Positions 54,212 to 63,447 are shown, counted from the first letter of the stretch. The stretch: DNA of 64,000 nucleotides from Enterococcus durans NBRC 100479 = LMG 10746 (GCF_001544215.1 NZ_BCQB01000009.1:1-64000); one strand, 5' to 3'. The notes: generated from the letters alone by a model not told the origin. A program made the numbers and translations.

Positions 54212-55154
54212 TCTATTTTTACTTTCATTCAAACGGATCTTACTACAATATATCTGCTAATTCACTATCATACTTCCATTTGATGAACTTGACTTTTCTT
54301 AATTTACTATATATCACTCCTTCATATGAATAAACGCCTATAACCATAACCCAATTATTTTACAGAGCAATCGTAATTGATGAATATTGATTACATTGGT
54401 TGATACTATTGGATAAGTATCTGTAGTTGTTGTTTTTAATTCTGAATAAGGCAATTATATCTTCATAAAACAAGTATGTAAACGATTTTAATTTAATTTA
54501 TATTGTTATAAAAAAATAAAACCACTCTTGATATATTATTTTTTTATAATTCTACAATTAGGCATTTTCATTTTCTAATAAGACTCTTTCTTCGTTTCAA
54601 TCGAAAAAGACTCACAGTTGGTAAAATTTATTCAACCAACTACCCGTCCAAATAAATTAAAGCCTGCGAAAAAGCAATGCATTTCATTCTCATTATCCGA
54701 TTTCATGTGATCCAACAACTGAAGCGGGCGTTGAATATGCAGCGGATTCAGACGATGAACTGACTAAAAGTAATCCAGAAGCGAAGAAAAAGTATCGGAA
54801 ATAAAAAAGATATTGGCGTACCATTCTAAAAAACTAAAAGATCAATAATGCTTCACTCAACCACTTTCCCCTCTTCCAAAGAAAAATTCTGATAGAATCA
54901 AACGCTGAAACGTCTTCTTTTTTATGATTTAATTTAAAACAACACGATTTGACTTAGAGCCAAAAAAGAAAACCAATGAACGAATCATTGGTTTTCTTTT
55001 TCTTAGTTAATCAATAGCTAAGTATTTGAGTAGGCCATGCCTCTTTACAAAACTCTTACGAGATTTCAAGAGAACAGTTCTCTCTATTGAATGATACTTT
55101 CAAGTACTAGTCTTTCTTGCTTCTCTTTTTCAAATGAATAGAAATAAAAAGGAA
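54212..55154. other. long AT-rich non-coding stretch with gene debris
   Basis: No intact gene is supported. At about 54700-54804 a start-less plus-strand frame reads TTEAGVEYAADSDDELTKSN and ends AKKKYRK, which looks like a coding remnant. A terminator lies near 54965-55000. The rest shows scattered stop codons in all frames. The base composition is more AT-rich than the flanking core genes. Confidence 0.4.
54965..55000. terminator. strong hairpin with T run
   Basis: GAAAACCAATGA and TCATTGGTTTTC are perfect arms around a five-base loop, followed by CTTTTTC on the plus strand and preceded by an A run. It lies about 150 bases beyond the end of degV. Confidence 0.7.
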
Positions 55155-56003
55155 TTATTGCGCTGAGATAGCAAGTCCGATTGCTTTTTCGCCTAAATGA
55201 CTGCCGATCACTGGGCCAAAATGACCGATTTCAATCTCTGCATTCGGATATTGTTTTTGTAGTTTGGCTTTTTCTTCTTTTGCTACTTCTAAGTTATTCG
55301 CGTGAATGACGTATAGTTTCACAGGTGGTGCAATTTCTTCATTTCTTTGACCGATGATTTTTTCTGCGCGAGCAAAAGCTTTTTTACTTGAACGGATTTT
55401 TTCAAATAAAACGATCTTTCCTTCAGAGAAAGTCAAAATTGGTTTGATTTTTAAAAGCCCAGCAATCAAAGCCGCTCCGTTAGTCAAACGACCACCTCGG
55501 ACAAGGTTGTTTAAATCGTCCACGATCAGATACGCATAGGTATTATCTCTAATACGATCTACATGTGTAATGATTTCTTCTAAAGAATGTCCTTTACTAC
55601 TCATATCTAGTGCTGCTTCAACCATATGGCCCATTGGCATACTTGTGATCTTTGAATCATACGGAACGATCGTGACACCTTCCACATCTTCTTTCAGCCC
55701 GTGTAATGTATTCACAAAGCCAGAAATGCCTGATGATAGATGGATGCTTAAAATCGTATCGTATCCCTTGTTTTTCAACTCTTCGTAAAGTACCAAAACT
55801 TCCCCAACAGCTGGCTGTGAAGTCGTTGGAAAATCTTTGCTATTTTTTAAGAGTCCATAATATTCATCCGCTTCAATATCGATTCCTTCGTTGTAGATCT
55901 TACCATCTAAAATCACTGGGATTGGGATCACGAATAAATCTGGATGATTCTTGATTCGTTCCGGCAAATATGCCGTACTATCAGTAACTACTGCAAGTTT
56001 CAT
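55155..56003 (-). CDS. DegV-family fatty-acid-binding protein
   Basis: 282 residues. It starts KLAVVTDSTAYLPER with the conserved DST motif; the central part has PTTSQPAVGEVLVLYEEL and SIHLSSGISGFVNT, which bind the fatty-acid carboxylate, and later VDDLNNLVRGGRLTNGAAL. DegV (FakB-like) proteins present fatty acids to the kinase FakA for entry into phospholipid synthesis. Several paralogues per genome are normal, so the specificity is not known. It is transcribed alone. Confidence 0.88.
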   Translation of the reverse strand: MKLAVVTDSTAYLPERIKNHPDLFVIPIPVILDGKIYNEGIDIEADEYYGLLKNSKDFPTTSQPAVGEVLVLYEELKNKGYDTILSIHLSSGISGFVNTLHGLKEDVEGVTIVPYDSKITSMPMGHMVEAALDMSSKGHSLEEIITHVDRIRDNTYAYLIVDDLNNLVRGGRLTNGAALIAGLLKIKPILTFSEGKIVLFEKIRSSKKAFARAEKIIGQRNEEIAPPVKLYVIHANNLEVAKEEKAKLQKQYPNAEIEIGHFGPVIGSHLGEKAIGLAISAQ

Positions 56004-56233
56004 TTAATTAAGTTCCTCGTTTCAAAGAATTTTACCAGTCTTCCTAACTATATCATAAGAAGACTTATATTTGAACCTTTGTAAGAAAAAGTGAAGAATC
56101 TACTTTGGATCGAGATACCAAAGCAGATCCAAGTGAAAAAACGAAATTTATCAAAACCATTTTTCATGTTTTTGAATGTTTCAGCTGATTTCTAAAAATG
56201 ATAACTTCTACTCATATCATTTATTCAAGTTTT

Positions 56234-56275
56234 GAGGGTGAGAAAAAAGCAGCTTTTACTTTCCTCTCACCCTCT
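56234..56275. terminator. hairpin after the flippase gene
   Basis: GAGGGTGAG and CTCACCCTC pair around a loop that resembles the ends of the GGGACA repeat (AAAAGCAGCTTTTACTTTC in place of the usual core). It may be a worn copy of that repeat that now acts as the terminator of the minus-strand gene at 56331. Confidence 0.55.
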
Positions 56276-56330
56276 CCCTTCATATTCTTTCAGAAAAGTT
56301 GTCGAATCATTTGTTAAAAATACCACATAA

Positions 56331-57938
56331 TCAGTTTTCTTGGTGGCGATTTTTGAAGTTGCGTACGTGTTGCAACCCGTTTCTCCCGAATTGCGCGAAT
56401 AAGAACGTGATGCCACCAACGATCCCGATGACCCCACAATAAACGACTGCATGTGCTTTTGAGGTCATTGAAAGTTGTGTATTCAGCATTAGGAAGACCA
56501 ATGAACATACCACCAGCATGAAGAAAGTTGAGCGGAATGTTTTTAAGAAATATTGACTGATTCGCACAAATGGCGCAATTCGATATTCTTTACACATGTA
56601 CTGGTACCCGCGAATAAAAACAATCCCAAAAGCAATTGTATTTGAAAAGCTCATACCGTATCCGCCTAATAAAGCTAACCCGATCACTTGGAACACCAAT
56701 TTCAAAATGATGGCTTCCACTGTTAAGCGAATCGCTACTAAATGGTGGTTCAAGGACTGCAACATTGTCGATAAAATCGTAAATAAAGAAAAGAATAACG
56801 ACGCCAACAGAGCAAATTGGAAATAGCCTACGCTGTCTGGATCATACCCGAAAAACAACGTATATAAAGGACCTGCCAATAAGGACATGCCTGCTAACGA
56901 CGGCAATAAGATCAAAACGGCAATCGAAAAGCTGTCACCGACTGTTTTTTCGATTTGTAGTCGGTCTTTTTTCTTCAAAGTACTAAGGATCGGCAGACTA
57001 CTGATTGCCACGGTACCCACCATAGAGATCAATATCAGCGTCAATTTATTCGGATTCACAGATGCTCGGCTAAATAAAAACTCTAACTGTTGATCTGCAA
57101 TCGCTGGTCGAAAGAAATGGAGCAATGGCTTCATCGTTACTTGATCGATCATTTGAACGATCGTGATAACTGAACCAACGAAAATAAAAGGCAACGTTTC
57201 TCGAATGATCGATACAGAAGCAGAACGATTTTCTTTCTGGAAATACCGACTTGAAATCAAGAAATCTTTTAATCTAAAGTAGTCATTTTTACGCCCTACA
57301 AAATACATATGGATGATCGCTGCGAATCCACCAAAAAATGATGCCACAGTACTGATCAATACGGCCTCAACGATCGAACCGTCTGTTAATACGCGCAAAT
57401 AATACGTACCTGCTAAAATCACTAGTACACGTACAGCTTGCTCGATGATCAAAGAGCTACCATAAGGACGTAAGTTGTTCTTTCCTTGAAAATAACCTCG
57501 CATTGCACTAAGAATCGGGATTGCCACTAATGAAGGGCACAGGCTGCGAATCGCTAGAATCCCATTATTCACATTGGCAATCGGGCTGATTCCAGCAAGC
57601 AATGGTGCAAAGAGATACATCAATGCTGCCGAAACGATCCCAATCACGAACATGATGTTGATCGTACTGCGAAAAATCATGCCACATGCCTCTTGATCTC
57701 CTTCCTTCGTTGCAACTGCCACTTTCTTGGCAATGGCATTTGGAAAGCCGACTGTTCCTAACATCAAAAACAATCCATATGGGAGATACCCGACATTGTA
57801 CAGTGTTGTTGCTAACATGCCATCTTGGTTGTTCCCCATCATACTTAACCAAGGAATCAGATAAACGACTCCTAAGACCTTACATAACAAATTGGCAAAC
57901 GTTAACCAGAATGTTCCTTGCATCAATTTTTTATTCAT
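56331..57938 (-). CDS. MATE-like/MurJ-like lipid-linked glycan flippase (SpoVB type)
   Basis: 535 residues and about fourteen membrane helices. The N-terminus MNKKLMQGTFWLTFANLL and GTVGFPNAIAKKVAVATKEG, and the later EQAVRVLVILAGTYYLR, are typical of the polysaccharide biosynthesis / SpoVB-MurJ group of the MOP superfamily. It may flip lipid II or another undecaprenyl-linked sugar. The gene stands alone, so the substrate cannot be fixed from context. Confidence 0.85.
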   Translation of the reverse strand: MNKKLMQGTFWLTFANLLCKVLGVVYLIPWLSMMGNNQDGMLATTLYNVGYLPYGLFLMLGTVGFPNAIAKKVAVATKEGDQEACGMIFRSTINIMFVIGIVSAALMYLFAPLLAGISPIANVNNGILAIRSLCPSLVAIPILSAMRGYFQGKNNLRPYGSSLIIEQAVRVLVILAGTYYLRVLTDGSIVEAVLISTVASFFGGFAAIIHMYFVGRKNDYFRLKDFLISSRYFQKENRSASVSIIRETLPFIFVGSVITIVQMIDQVTMKPLLHFFRPAIADQQLEFLFSRASVNPNKLTLILISMVGTVAISSLPILSTLKKKDRLQIEKTVGDSFSIAVLILLPSLAGMSLLAGPLYTLFFGYDPDSVGYFQFALLASLFFSLFTILSTMLQSLNHHLVAIRLTVEAIILKLVFQVIGLALLGGYGMSFSNTIAFGIVFIRGYQYMCKEYRIAPFVRISQYFLKTFRSTFFMLVVCSLVFLMLNTQLSMTSKAHAVVYCGVIGIVGGITFLFAQFGRNGLQHVRNFKNRHQEN

Positions 57939-58041
57939 TAAATTTTCCTCGACTATCTATAGTTAAATCAATATCTCCCCTATTATAGCAAAAAAAAGCG
58001 AGAGGACAAATCACTGCTGAAATTTTATGCGCAATGAAAAT

Positions 58042-58076
58042 AAAAAAGCCGCTCTCTAAGTTTAGAGAAGGCGAAC
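58042..58076 (-). terminator. terminator of azlCD
   Basis: On the minus strand GCCTTCTCTAA and TTAGAGAGCGGC pair with a three-base loop and are followed by TTTTTTA. It begins right at the azlD stop codon. Confidence 0.8.
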
Positions 58077-58078
58077 TT

Positions 58079-58396
58079 TTATAACATGGATAATAGAAAT
58101 ACAGAAGCTAATCCGGTTAATACCGACAAAGCCATCGAGCGTGATTTGTAGGCTACTCCTGCCACTAATACCATCGCTAGGACTTTGATATTCCATGCGA
58201 TATCTAAATGCTCATGGGTAATGAACACATCTTTGAACGCTAGAGCCGCAAAAAGTGCTACCGGTACATATTTCATCCACTCGCTAAACCAAGATGGTAC
58301 TTTACGGTGTGTAAAATAAAGCATCGGGAACAGCCTAGGAACATAGGCTACCACGAACAAGCTTAATACTAAAAGCAACAGATACGTCTTAGTCAC
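58079..58396 (-). CDS. azlD: AzlD-family membrane protein of a branched-chain amino acid exporter
   Basis: 105 residues and four hydrophobic helices, the size and layout of AzlD. The start is taken as the GTG at 58396, which follows AGGAGG by nine bases; the longer frame to 58453 lies inside azlC and is not supported. It overlaps the azlC end by eight bases, so translation is coupled. With AzlC it exports branched-chain amino acids such as leucine or their analogues. Confidence 0.85.
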   Translation of the reverse strand: MTKTYLLLLVLSLFVVAYVPRLFPMLYFTHRKVPSWFSEWMKYVPVALFAALAFKDVFITHEHLDIAWNIKVLAMVLVAGVAYKSRSMALSVLTGLASVFLLSML

Positions 58397-59176
58397 GATG
58401 ATTGACCTCCTGATCTGGGAAATTGAAAAGCGGTTCGTTGACATGTTTGCCACGATTCTTTAGTCTCTTTAGCTTCTTTGCTTTTTCTTTCTTAAATGCT
58501 TTTTCCAGACCAAATCCAGCTAAAGAAGCAATGATCGTCGCAGCAATCAATCCAAACGTATTTTGGAAAAGTACCATGAAGATGACACCTAAAACACCTG
58601 AAAGGACACCTGTCAAAATCAGCAGCGCATTTTTCATCTGCATCACGAACATAAAGATAAACATTGCTGTCAAAGCAAAGTGAACAAGATCTGCATCAAC
58701 ACGAAAGACTGACCCAAAAAAGTTTCCAATCATGTTACTACCTGCCCAAGAAGCCATTGAAAACCAATTTACATATAACGCTTTTTGCTTGTTCCATGTA
58801 GGATCAGTTGAATATTTCAAATAATTGACTGCGTAATTTTCATCATTTAAAGACTGTGAAAAAACAGCTAAAAAACGTTTTTTTCTTTTTTCATAAATCC
58901 AGAAAGACTTGATCCTAACAATGTATAGCGTAATTCCAAGAAAAATACCATCAAAAGTGTGGTTGCAAAAGATGCTTGTGTTGTAAGCATCGAAGCAACT
59001 AAAAATTGCGCCCCGCCAGAAAAAACCAAAATAGACAGCAGTCCAGCTAAAATTGGATCAAAGCCAACTTTTTGTAATAGCACTCCACAAGCCAATCCAA
59101 CCGGGATATAACTTAAACAAAGTGGCATTACTGCGTGCAAAGACTGAAGCCATGGCGCACTTTTCTTTTTATCCAT
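58389..59176 (-). pseudogene. azlC: AzlC-family exporter subunit, frameshifted
   Basis: The first frame gives the N-terminal half with PLCLSYIPVGLACGVLLQ and VFSGGAQFLVASML and stops after FMKKEKNVF. The second frame starts within the same region and continues LKYSTDPTWNKQKALYVNWF to NHRD. One extra A in the seven-A run at 58878-58884 would restore MKKEKKRFLAVFSQSLNDEN and one 260-residue protein, close to the usual AzlC size. The ATG at 59176 has GGAG nine bases upstream. If the indel is real the exporter is dead, since AzlD needs AzlC. Confidence 0.85.
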
Positions 59177-59311
59177 CAAAAATGTCTCCTTCAATTACAA
59201 CAAATAAACAGCGGATTCATTGTAACATAAAAAAACGAAAATGTAGCCGTTTTATCTAAAAACAAAATTATTTTTTTCTCATTTTCTGACTAATTCCTGA
59301 AATATTGCATC

Positions 59312-59356
59312 AAAAAACTAGGGATTTCCACATAAATAATACTGTGAAAATCCCCA
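59312..59356 (-). terminator. terminator of the CDF transporter gene
   Basis: On the minus strand GGGGATTTTCACA pairs with TGTGGAAATCCC around a short AT loop, followed by a TTTTTTG run. It lies immediately after the stop codon of the gene at 59364. Confidence 0.75.
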
Positions 59357-59363
59357 AGGGTTC

Positions 59364-60302
59364 TTATTGAATCCGTTGATAATTTGGATCATACTTATCC
59401 GTTTCGATGTAAATATATACTTTTTTATCTACTAGAGATTGACGGATCGATCTTTCGATCTCATTGACGATCCTGTAAGCTTCACTTTCGCTTGATTCAA
59501 AAATATCGATCTTTGCGGCTACTAGTATTTCAGTTGGGCCTAAGTGAACTGTTTTGACATCAATCAAATGGGATACTTCAGGTCGCTCAAAAGCTTTTTT
59601 GATTTTTAGCAAGTCACTAGCAGTGACACTTTCTCCAATGATCAAACTGTAAAATTCTTTTGCCAAGAAAATGGCTGCGCCCATCAAAAGTAAACCGATC
59701 AACATGCCACTGATTGCATCAAATTCTGCAATACCAGTAACCATCGTTAAGATCGTTCCAAGCAAAGCAAGGATTAAACCAATCACTGCACAGAAATCTT
59801 CCGTGAAAATAATCAAGATTTCACTATGACGGCTCTCCCGTAAAAATTTAAGTGTCGACAACTTTTCAGTGTTCAACTCATGGATTTCCTTCATCGCAAT
59901 ACGTAAAGAACTGCCCTCGATTGCCAAGCCGAAAAGTAAAATGATAATTACGATTAGTGGATTACCAACTTCATGGGAAGGATGTGTCAGTTTTTCAAAA
60001 GCTTCCATCACACCAAGCGCACCACCACCGAAGAAAAGCATCATTGCTACGATCGTACTAAAGAAGTATTTTGCTCGCCCTTCACCAAATTGATGCAGTT
60101 CGCTTTGCCCGCGACTTGCCCGTTTATCTCCAAAAAGTAATAGGATCTGATTGCTACAATCGACAATACTATGGATACTTTCATTTAGCATTGCTGCACT
60201 TCCGCTGATCGCATAGCCGATAAATTTACTGATGGCCACTAGGATATTCGCTCCTAGCGCAGCAATCACTGAAAACATCCCGCTTTTCTTTAAATTTTCC
60301 AT
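59364..60302 (-). CDS. cation diffusion facilitator family transporter
   Basis: 312 residues with six membrane helices. The second helix has AAMLNESIHSIVDCSNQ with the metal-site His and Asp, and the fifth has ILIIFTEDFCAVIGLILALL, where the first metal ligand is Glu-Asp in place of the more common His, as in the YdfM / SLC30A9-like subgroup. The C-terminal cytoplasmic domain (about 205-310) follows the usual CDF fold. It would export Zn, Mn or another divalent cation in exchange for protons. The metal cannot be fixed. Confidence 0.85.
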   Translation of the reverse strand: MENLKKSGMFSVIAALGANILVAISKFIGYAISGSAAMLNESIHSIVDCSNQILLLFGDKRASRGQSELHQFGEGRAKYFFSTIVAMMLFFGGGALGVMEAFEKLTHPSHEVGNPLIVIIILLFGLAIEGSSLRIAMKEIHELNTEKLSTLKFLRESRHSEILIIFTEDFCAVIGLILALLGTILTMVTGIAEFDAISGMLIGLLLMGAAIFLAKEFYSLIIGESVTASDLLKIKKAFERPEVSHLIDVKTVHLGPTEILVAAKIDIFESSESEAYRIVNEIERSIRQSLVDKKVYIYIETDKYDPNYQRIQ

Positions 60303-60326
60303 TGTTTTTCCTTCTTTCTTCTAACA

Positions 60327-60496
60327 GAGGCTGGGAAAGAAGTGTTTAACTCCGAGAAATAAGAAGAAATAAACGAAAATTACTTTTCAAATTTTTGTGG
60401 ATTTCGGCTTATTTAAGAAGGTGTTGCTTCTGCTCCCACCGTTTATTCGTTTTTAAAGAATGAGACAAAAGTGCTGCTTACTTTTGTCCCAAGCTC
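60327..60496. repeat. full-length 170-bp dispersed repeat
   Basis: It starts GAGGCTGGGAAAGAAGTG and ends CTTTTGTCCCAAGCTC. The centre has AAGAAGAAATAAACG and GTTGCTTCTGCTCCC, as in the copies at 34143 and 35404. It lies between the CDF start and the end of the DUF4430 gene, and its length is again exactly 170 bp. Confidence 0.85.
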
Positions 60497-60529
60497 ATTT
60501 CCTTTTCTTGTTGGTGCGACTACAAATGC

Positions 60530-60931
60530 TTAGATTTTTGCTAAATCAAATACGATCTGCTGATTTTTCTTTAGCACAATCTCCTTTGCGCCTTTCGTTG
60601 CACTTTTTCCATTAATCGTGAATGTCCAATATTTTTGTTTCTGCTTATCTTGTTTGTGGCCATCAATCGAGGTAATGAATCCCTGCTCTTCTTCAATAGC
60701 AAAATTTTCTTTTAAAACAGTCAAAAGGTTGTCACCCGTCTTAAAAGACACTGTTTTACTTGAAAGCTGTTTACCATCTTCCTGGATAATGATGGTCGTT
60801 GTTTGCTGTTTTTGTTGTGTCTGTTCCGTCTTAGATTGCTGATTTTCCTCTTTGGATGAATCAACAGTTGTGCAGCCACCCATCAACAAAAGAATACAGC
60901 CGACAAGACTGAACAAATAGATTTTTTTCAT
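60530..60931 (-). CDS. DUF4430 lipoprotein
   Basis: 133 residues. The lipoprotein signal peptide ends in the lipobox LLMGGC at residues 15-20, followed by a Gln/Lys-rich linker (about 25-45). The C-terminal domain with TTTIIIQEDGK, DNLLTVLKENFAIE and YWTFTINGKSATKGAKEI matches DUF4430, which is related to the beta domain of transcobalamin-like proteins. It would sit on the outer face of the membrane. It overlaps the ECF S component gene by four bases, so a substrate-capture role is likely. Confidence 0.85.
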   Translation of the reverse strand: MKKIYLFSLVGCILLLMGGCTTVDSSKEENQQSKTEQTQQKQQTTTIIIQEDGKQLSSKTVSFKTGDNLLTVLKENFAIEEEQGFITSIDGHKQDKQKQKYWTFTINGKSATKGAKEIVLKKNQQIVFDLAKI

Positions 60932-61428
60932 TTTTTCCTCCCATTTAATCGATCAAACCGTTCAATGACGGGTAAAGCAAGTAGAAAAAATACAAGATTT
61001 CCCGTCGCATGGAACAGATCAAAACTGAGTCCTTGAATATAGTATACAAAAGGATTCGTTAACTGATAAAGTATACTATCAAAAATCGTCATGAACAAGC
61101 CAAAGAATAAACCTGCCAAAAAAAAGCAACTACCCGTCAACCATTTTTTCTCTCGGTTAAGGTGCGTTTGTACAACCCAAAAAAGAATTAAAATCAGACT
61201 AAAACTAATCCATTGTCCGATCATCCACGGGCCAATCCCAAAATAAAGATTACTTAAAAGGAGCGATAGCGTCATAACAAGCAATGCATCTTGTAGACCA
61301 AAGTACAGCACGACAAAAAGAAAAATGGCTGTCATCGGCTGCACATTAGGAATTAACTGAAAAATGATCCTGCCAACCACACATGCTGCAGATAACAGAC
61401 TCAACTGAGCTATTTTTTTGGTCGTCAT
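60928..61428 (-). CDS. ECF transporter S component linked to a DUF4430 lipoprotein
   Basis: 166 residues and about six hydrophobic helices, starting KKIAQLSLLSAACVVGRIIF with a later GLFFGLFMTIFDSILYQLTN and GLSFDLFHATGNLVFFLL, a typical ECF S pattern. The ATG at 61428 follows GGGGAG; the longer frame to 61500 crosses the terminator hairpin and is rejected. Because DUF4430 resembles a cobalamin-binding domain, the pair may take up a corrinoid or similar ring compound; this is inference. Confidence 0.8.
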   Translation of the reverse strand: MTTKKIAQLSLLSAACVVGRIIFQLIPNVQPMTAIFLFVVLYFGLQDALLVMTLSLLLSNLYFGIGPWMIGQWISFSLILILFWVVQTHLNREKKWLTGSCFFLAGLFFGLFMTIFDSILYQLTNPFVYYIQGLSFDLFHATGNLVFFLLALPVIERFDRLNGRKK

Positions 61429-61461
61429 TTTTTGGCAACTCCCCTTTCGCTTATTTATACG

Positions 61462-61507
61462 GAAAAAAAAACATGTGACGGTCGCTAATCTGACCGTCAC
61501 ATGTTTC
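61462..61507 (-). terminator. strong bidirectional hairpin
   Basis: AAACATGTGACGGTC and GACCGTCACATGTTT are perfect 15-base arms around eight bases. On the minus strand it is followed by a T run, placing it 12 bases after the stop codon of the gene at 61520. Confidence 0.85.
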
Positions 61508-61519
61508 TAACTCAAGCAC

Positions 61520-62563
61520 CTAGTTCTTGCGAGCCATCAGTGGTACTAAAAATTCATAATTGATAAAGAAATCAATGACAGATCGATGGTAATCGCCAGA
61601 TGAGATCGTCAATCCCGTTTGATTCTGTTCGTTCTTCGTGATCGTCAACGATTGACCTTTGTCTAACAGAACTTTGAATTTTTCCTCGGTCAATTTTTCG
61701 AAATCATACTGTGGATTCTTCATTGCAACAATGAAGATATCATCCAATACTGATTCGCTAAATTCAAATTCACTCTGTAGATTCAAGTGAAGTGGTTTAG
61801 TGTTATCAAGCAATGTTTGATTCACGATGAAGCCTAATTTTCTTGCGTGTGCTAAAAGCTGGTTCAGCTTGTGATTAAAAATCGTGATCTGTCCTGCAGA
61901 AAAGACCCGATCGACTGACCAGTAACGGATCAGTGATAACACCCGATCATCCTGAACGGTGACCTCCATCGTTTCTGGGATCACTTCTAATAAATTGATC
62001 GATTCTACTTGGTAGCGTTGATCGATTGTAGGTAGAACAAAAGAAAAGATCAAATGATTTTGCTCATCTAAACTATAATTGATGGAGAAATGTCTGGTTT
62101 CCCAACGATCGTAGGTAGTGGTCGATAACTCTAACCCAATGTCGTTCAGGGGTTTCAACAATTCATAAGTAAAGTACTCGATCAAGCTTGTCTTTCCAAT
62201 TGGGGAAATCGGCTCATCTTTAAGTAAATAACGGTCAAAAGAATCTAGTAATCCTGAGAAATCTGCTTCAATCAGATATTTCCGTAAACGCAGATCTGCT
62301 AATTCTATCTCTGCTGTTTCAATCATATTCACAATATCCAGATGGTCTTTTTCTTTGCTATCAAGGTAAAGTTGATTTTCATCGACCGCGGGTTTACGTT
62401 CTTCTACTGGCTCATTCTCTTCGATGGTATCAGTAATTGATTCTGTTTCTACCTCAGGAGCAGCTTCTACTGTTTCTTCATTTTCTTGTTCAGCCAGTCC
62501 ATCTAGCGATTCGATTGCTTCATTTTCTTGTTCTATTGGTCTTGTTTCATCCTTATGGCTCAT
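61520..62563 (-). CDS. conserved protein of unknown function with acidic N-terminus
   Basis: 347 residues. The first 75 residues are acidic and Glu-rich, probably disordered. The remainder is a globular alpha/beta region without membrane helices or a recognisable motif; it contains FSGLLDSFDRYLLKDEPISP and ends INYEFLVPLMARKN. It overlaps the upstream gene by four bases (ATGA), so the two are translated together and probably form a complex. No function can be assigned. Confidence 0.7.
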   Translation of the reverse strand: MSHKDETRPIEQENEAIESLDGLAEQENEETVEAAPEVETESITDTIEENEPVEERKPAVDENQLYLDSKEKDHLDIVNMIETAEIELADLRLRKYLIEADFSGLLDSFDRYLLKDEPISPIGKTSLIEYFTYELLKPLNDIGLELSTTTYDRWETRHFSINYSLDEQNHLIFSFVLPTIDQRYQVESINLLEVIPETMEVTVQDDRVLSLIRYWSVDRVFSAGQITIFNHKLNQLLAHARKLGFIVNQTLLDNTKPLHLNLQSEFEFSESVLDDIFIVAMKNPQYDFEKLTEEKFKVLLDKGQSLTITKNEQNQTGLTISSGDYHRSVIDFFINYEFLVPLMARKN

Positions 62564-63447
62564 TCCTCAGGCCCTCCCTCTTGAAACGTTGGTTCAGGAT
62601 TTTCACTACCTAAATAAGTCATCAAAAAGTGGTGGATGGCTTGGCTGAATCCTTCTTTTCCACCAAAGAAACGCTTGATTTGACGTTGCTCTTTTTCGAC
62701 GATTGCCGCTCGAAGTTGGTCTGACTTTGCTTCTTTTAATAGTGTTTCTTTTTGTTGCTGGATTTTTTCAGGTTCTTCTATATAAGGTAGCCAGCCTAAT
62801 TTTTCATTTGATAAAATTTGTTTTTGTTTCTCTAGCTCTTGGATTTCCTCTTCAATCTTTTTACGGTTCAAGAAGCCTTTATTATCATCTAAACTAGTGA
62901 TTTTACGATTGATTTCTTTTAGTTCTTCATCTAGTCTTTCGATCTCCGCCTTAGCCGTGATCACCTTGGCATCCAGTTCATTGACCTGTTTGCTAAAATC
63001 ATTCGGTTGTTGTGTGGCATAAAATCCCCACTCCTCATCGATTTTTGGTAGGACAAAAATCTCTGGTAGACTTGCATCAATCCCAATCGTTGGTCTTTCA
63101 TGATAATAAGAGCCAATCTTATAATAGCTCATGGTTGGGGAAATCGTTTCGACTAATTCCATAAAAGGAAATTCTTGAATAAAACGATCATGGATTTTTC
63201 GCATCAATAACTGATCGATTTCATGATTTTCATTTGAACTTTTTTTTAGTTCTTCCGTTAATTCACTATTGTATAACTGATAGATCTCTGGAATGTTTTC
63301 TTCCCTAACAGCTTTTTCAAAGGCTTGTAATGCTTCTAATAGCTGAGAAAGATTGGTGCTTGCTTTTTCTTTGATATCGTAAAAAGAAGCTCCTTCTTCA
63401 TTCTGATCAATCGTTTCTTGTGGTTCTATTGGATTGGATTCCTTCAT
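62560..63447 (-). CDS. coiled-coil protein of unknown function
   Basis: 295 residues. The N-terminal part (about 1-145) is mixed alpha/beta with YYKIGSYYHERPTIGIDASL. A long charged coiled coil follows (about 150-250), with LDAKVITAKAEIERLDEELK and the turn DDNKGFLNRKKIEEEIQELE. The C-terminal segment has FFGGKEGFSQAIHHFLMTYL. No membrane helix or signal peptide. It is the first gene of a two-gene operon with the 347-residue protein. Not recognised. Confidence 0.7.
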   Translation of the reverse strand: MKESNPIEPQETIDQNEEGASFYDIKEKASTNLSQLLEALQAFEKAVREENIPEIYQLYNSELTEELKKSSNENHEIDQLLMRKIHDRFIQEFPFMELVETISPTMSYYKIGSYYHERPTIGIDASLPEIFVLPKIDEEWGFYATQQPNDFSKQVNELDAKVITAKAEIERLDEELKEINRKITSLDDNKGFLNRKKIEEEIQELEKQKQILSNEKLGWLPYIEEPEKIQQQKETLLKEAKSDQLRAAIVEKEQRQIKRFFGGKEGFSQAIHHFLMTYLGSENPEPTFQEGGPEE

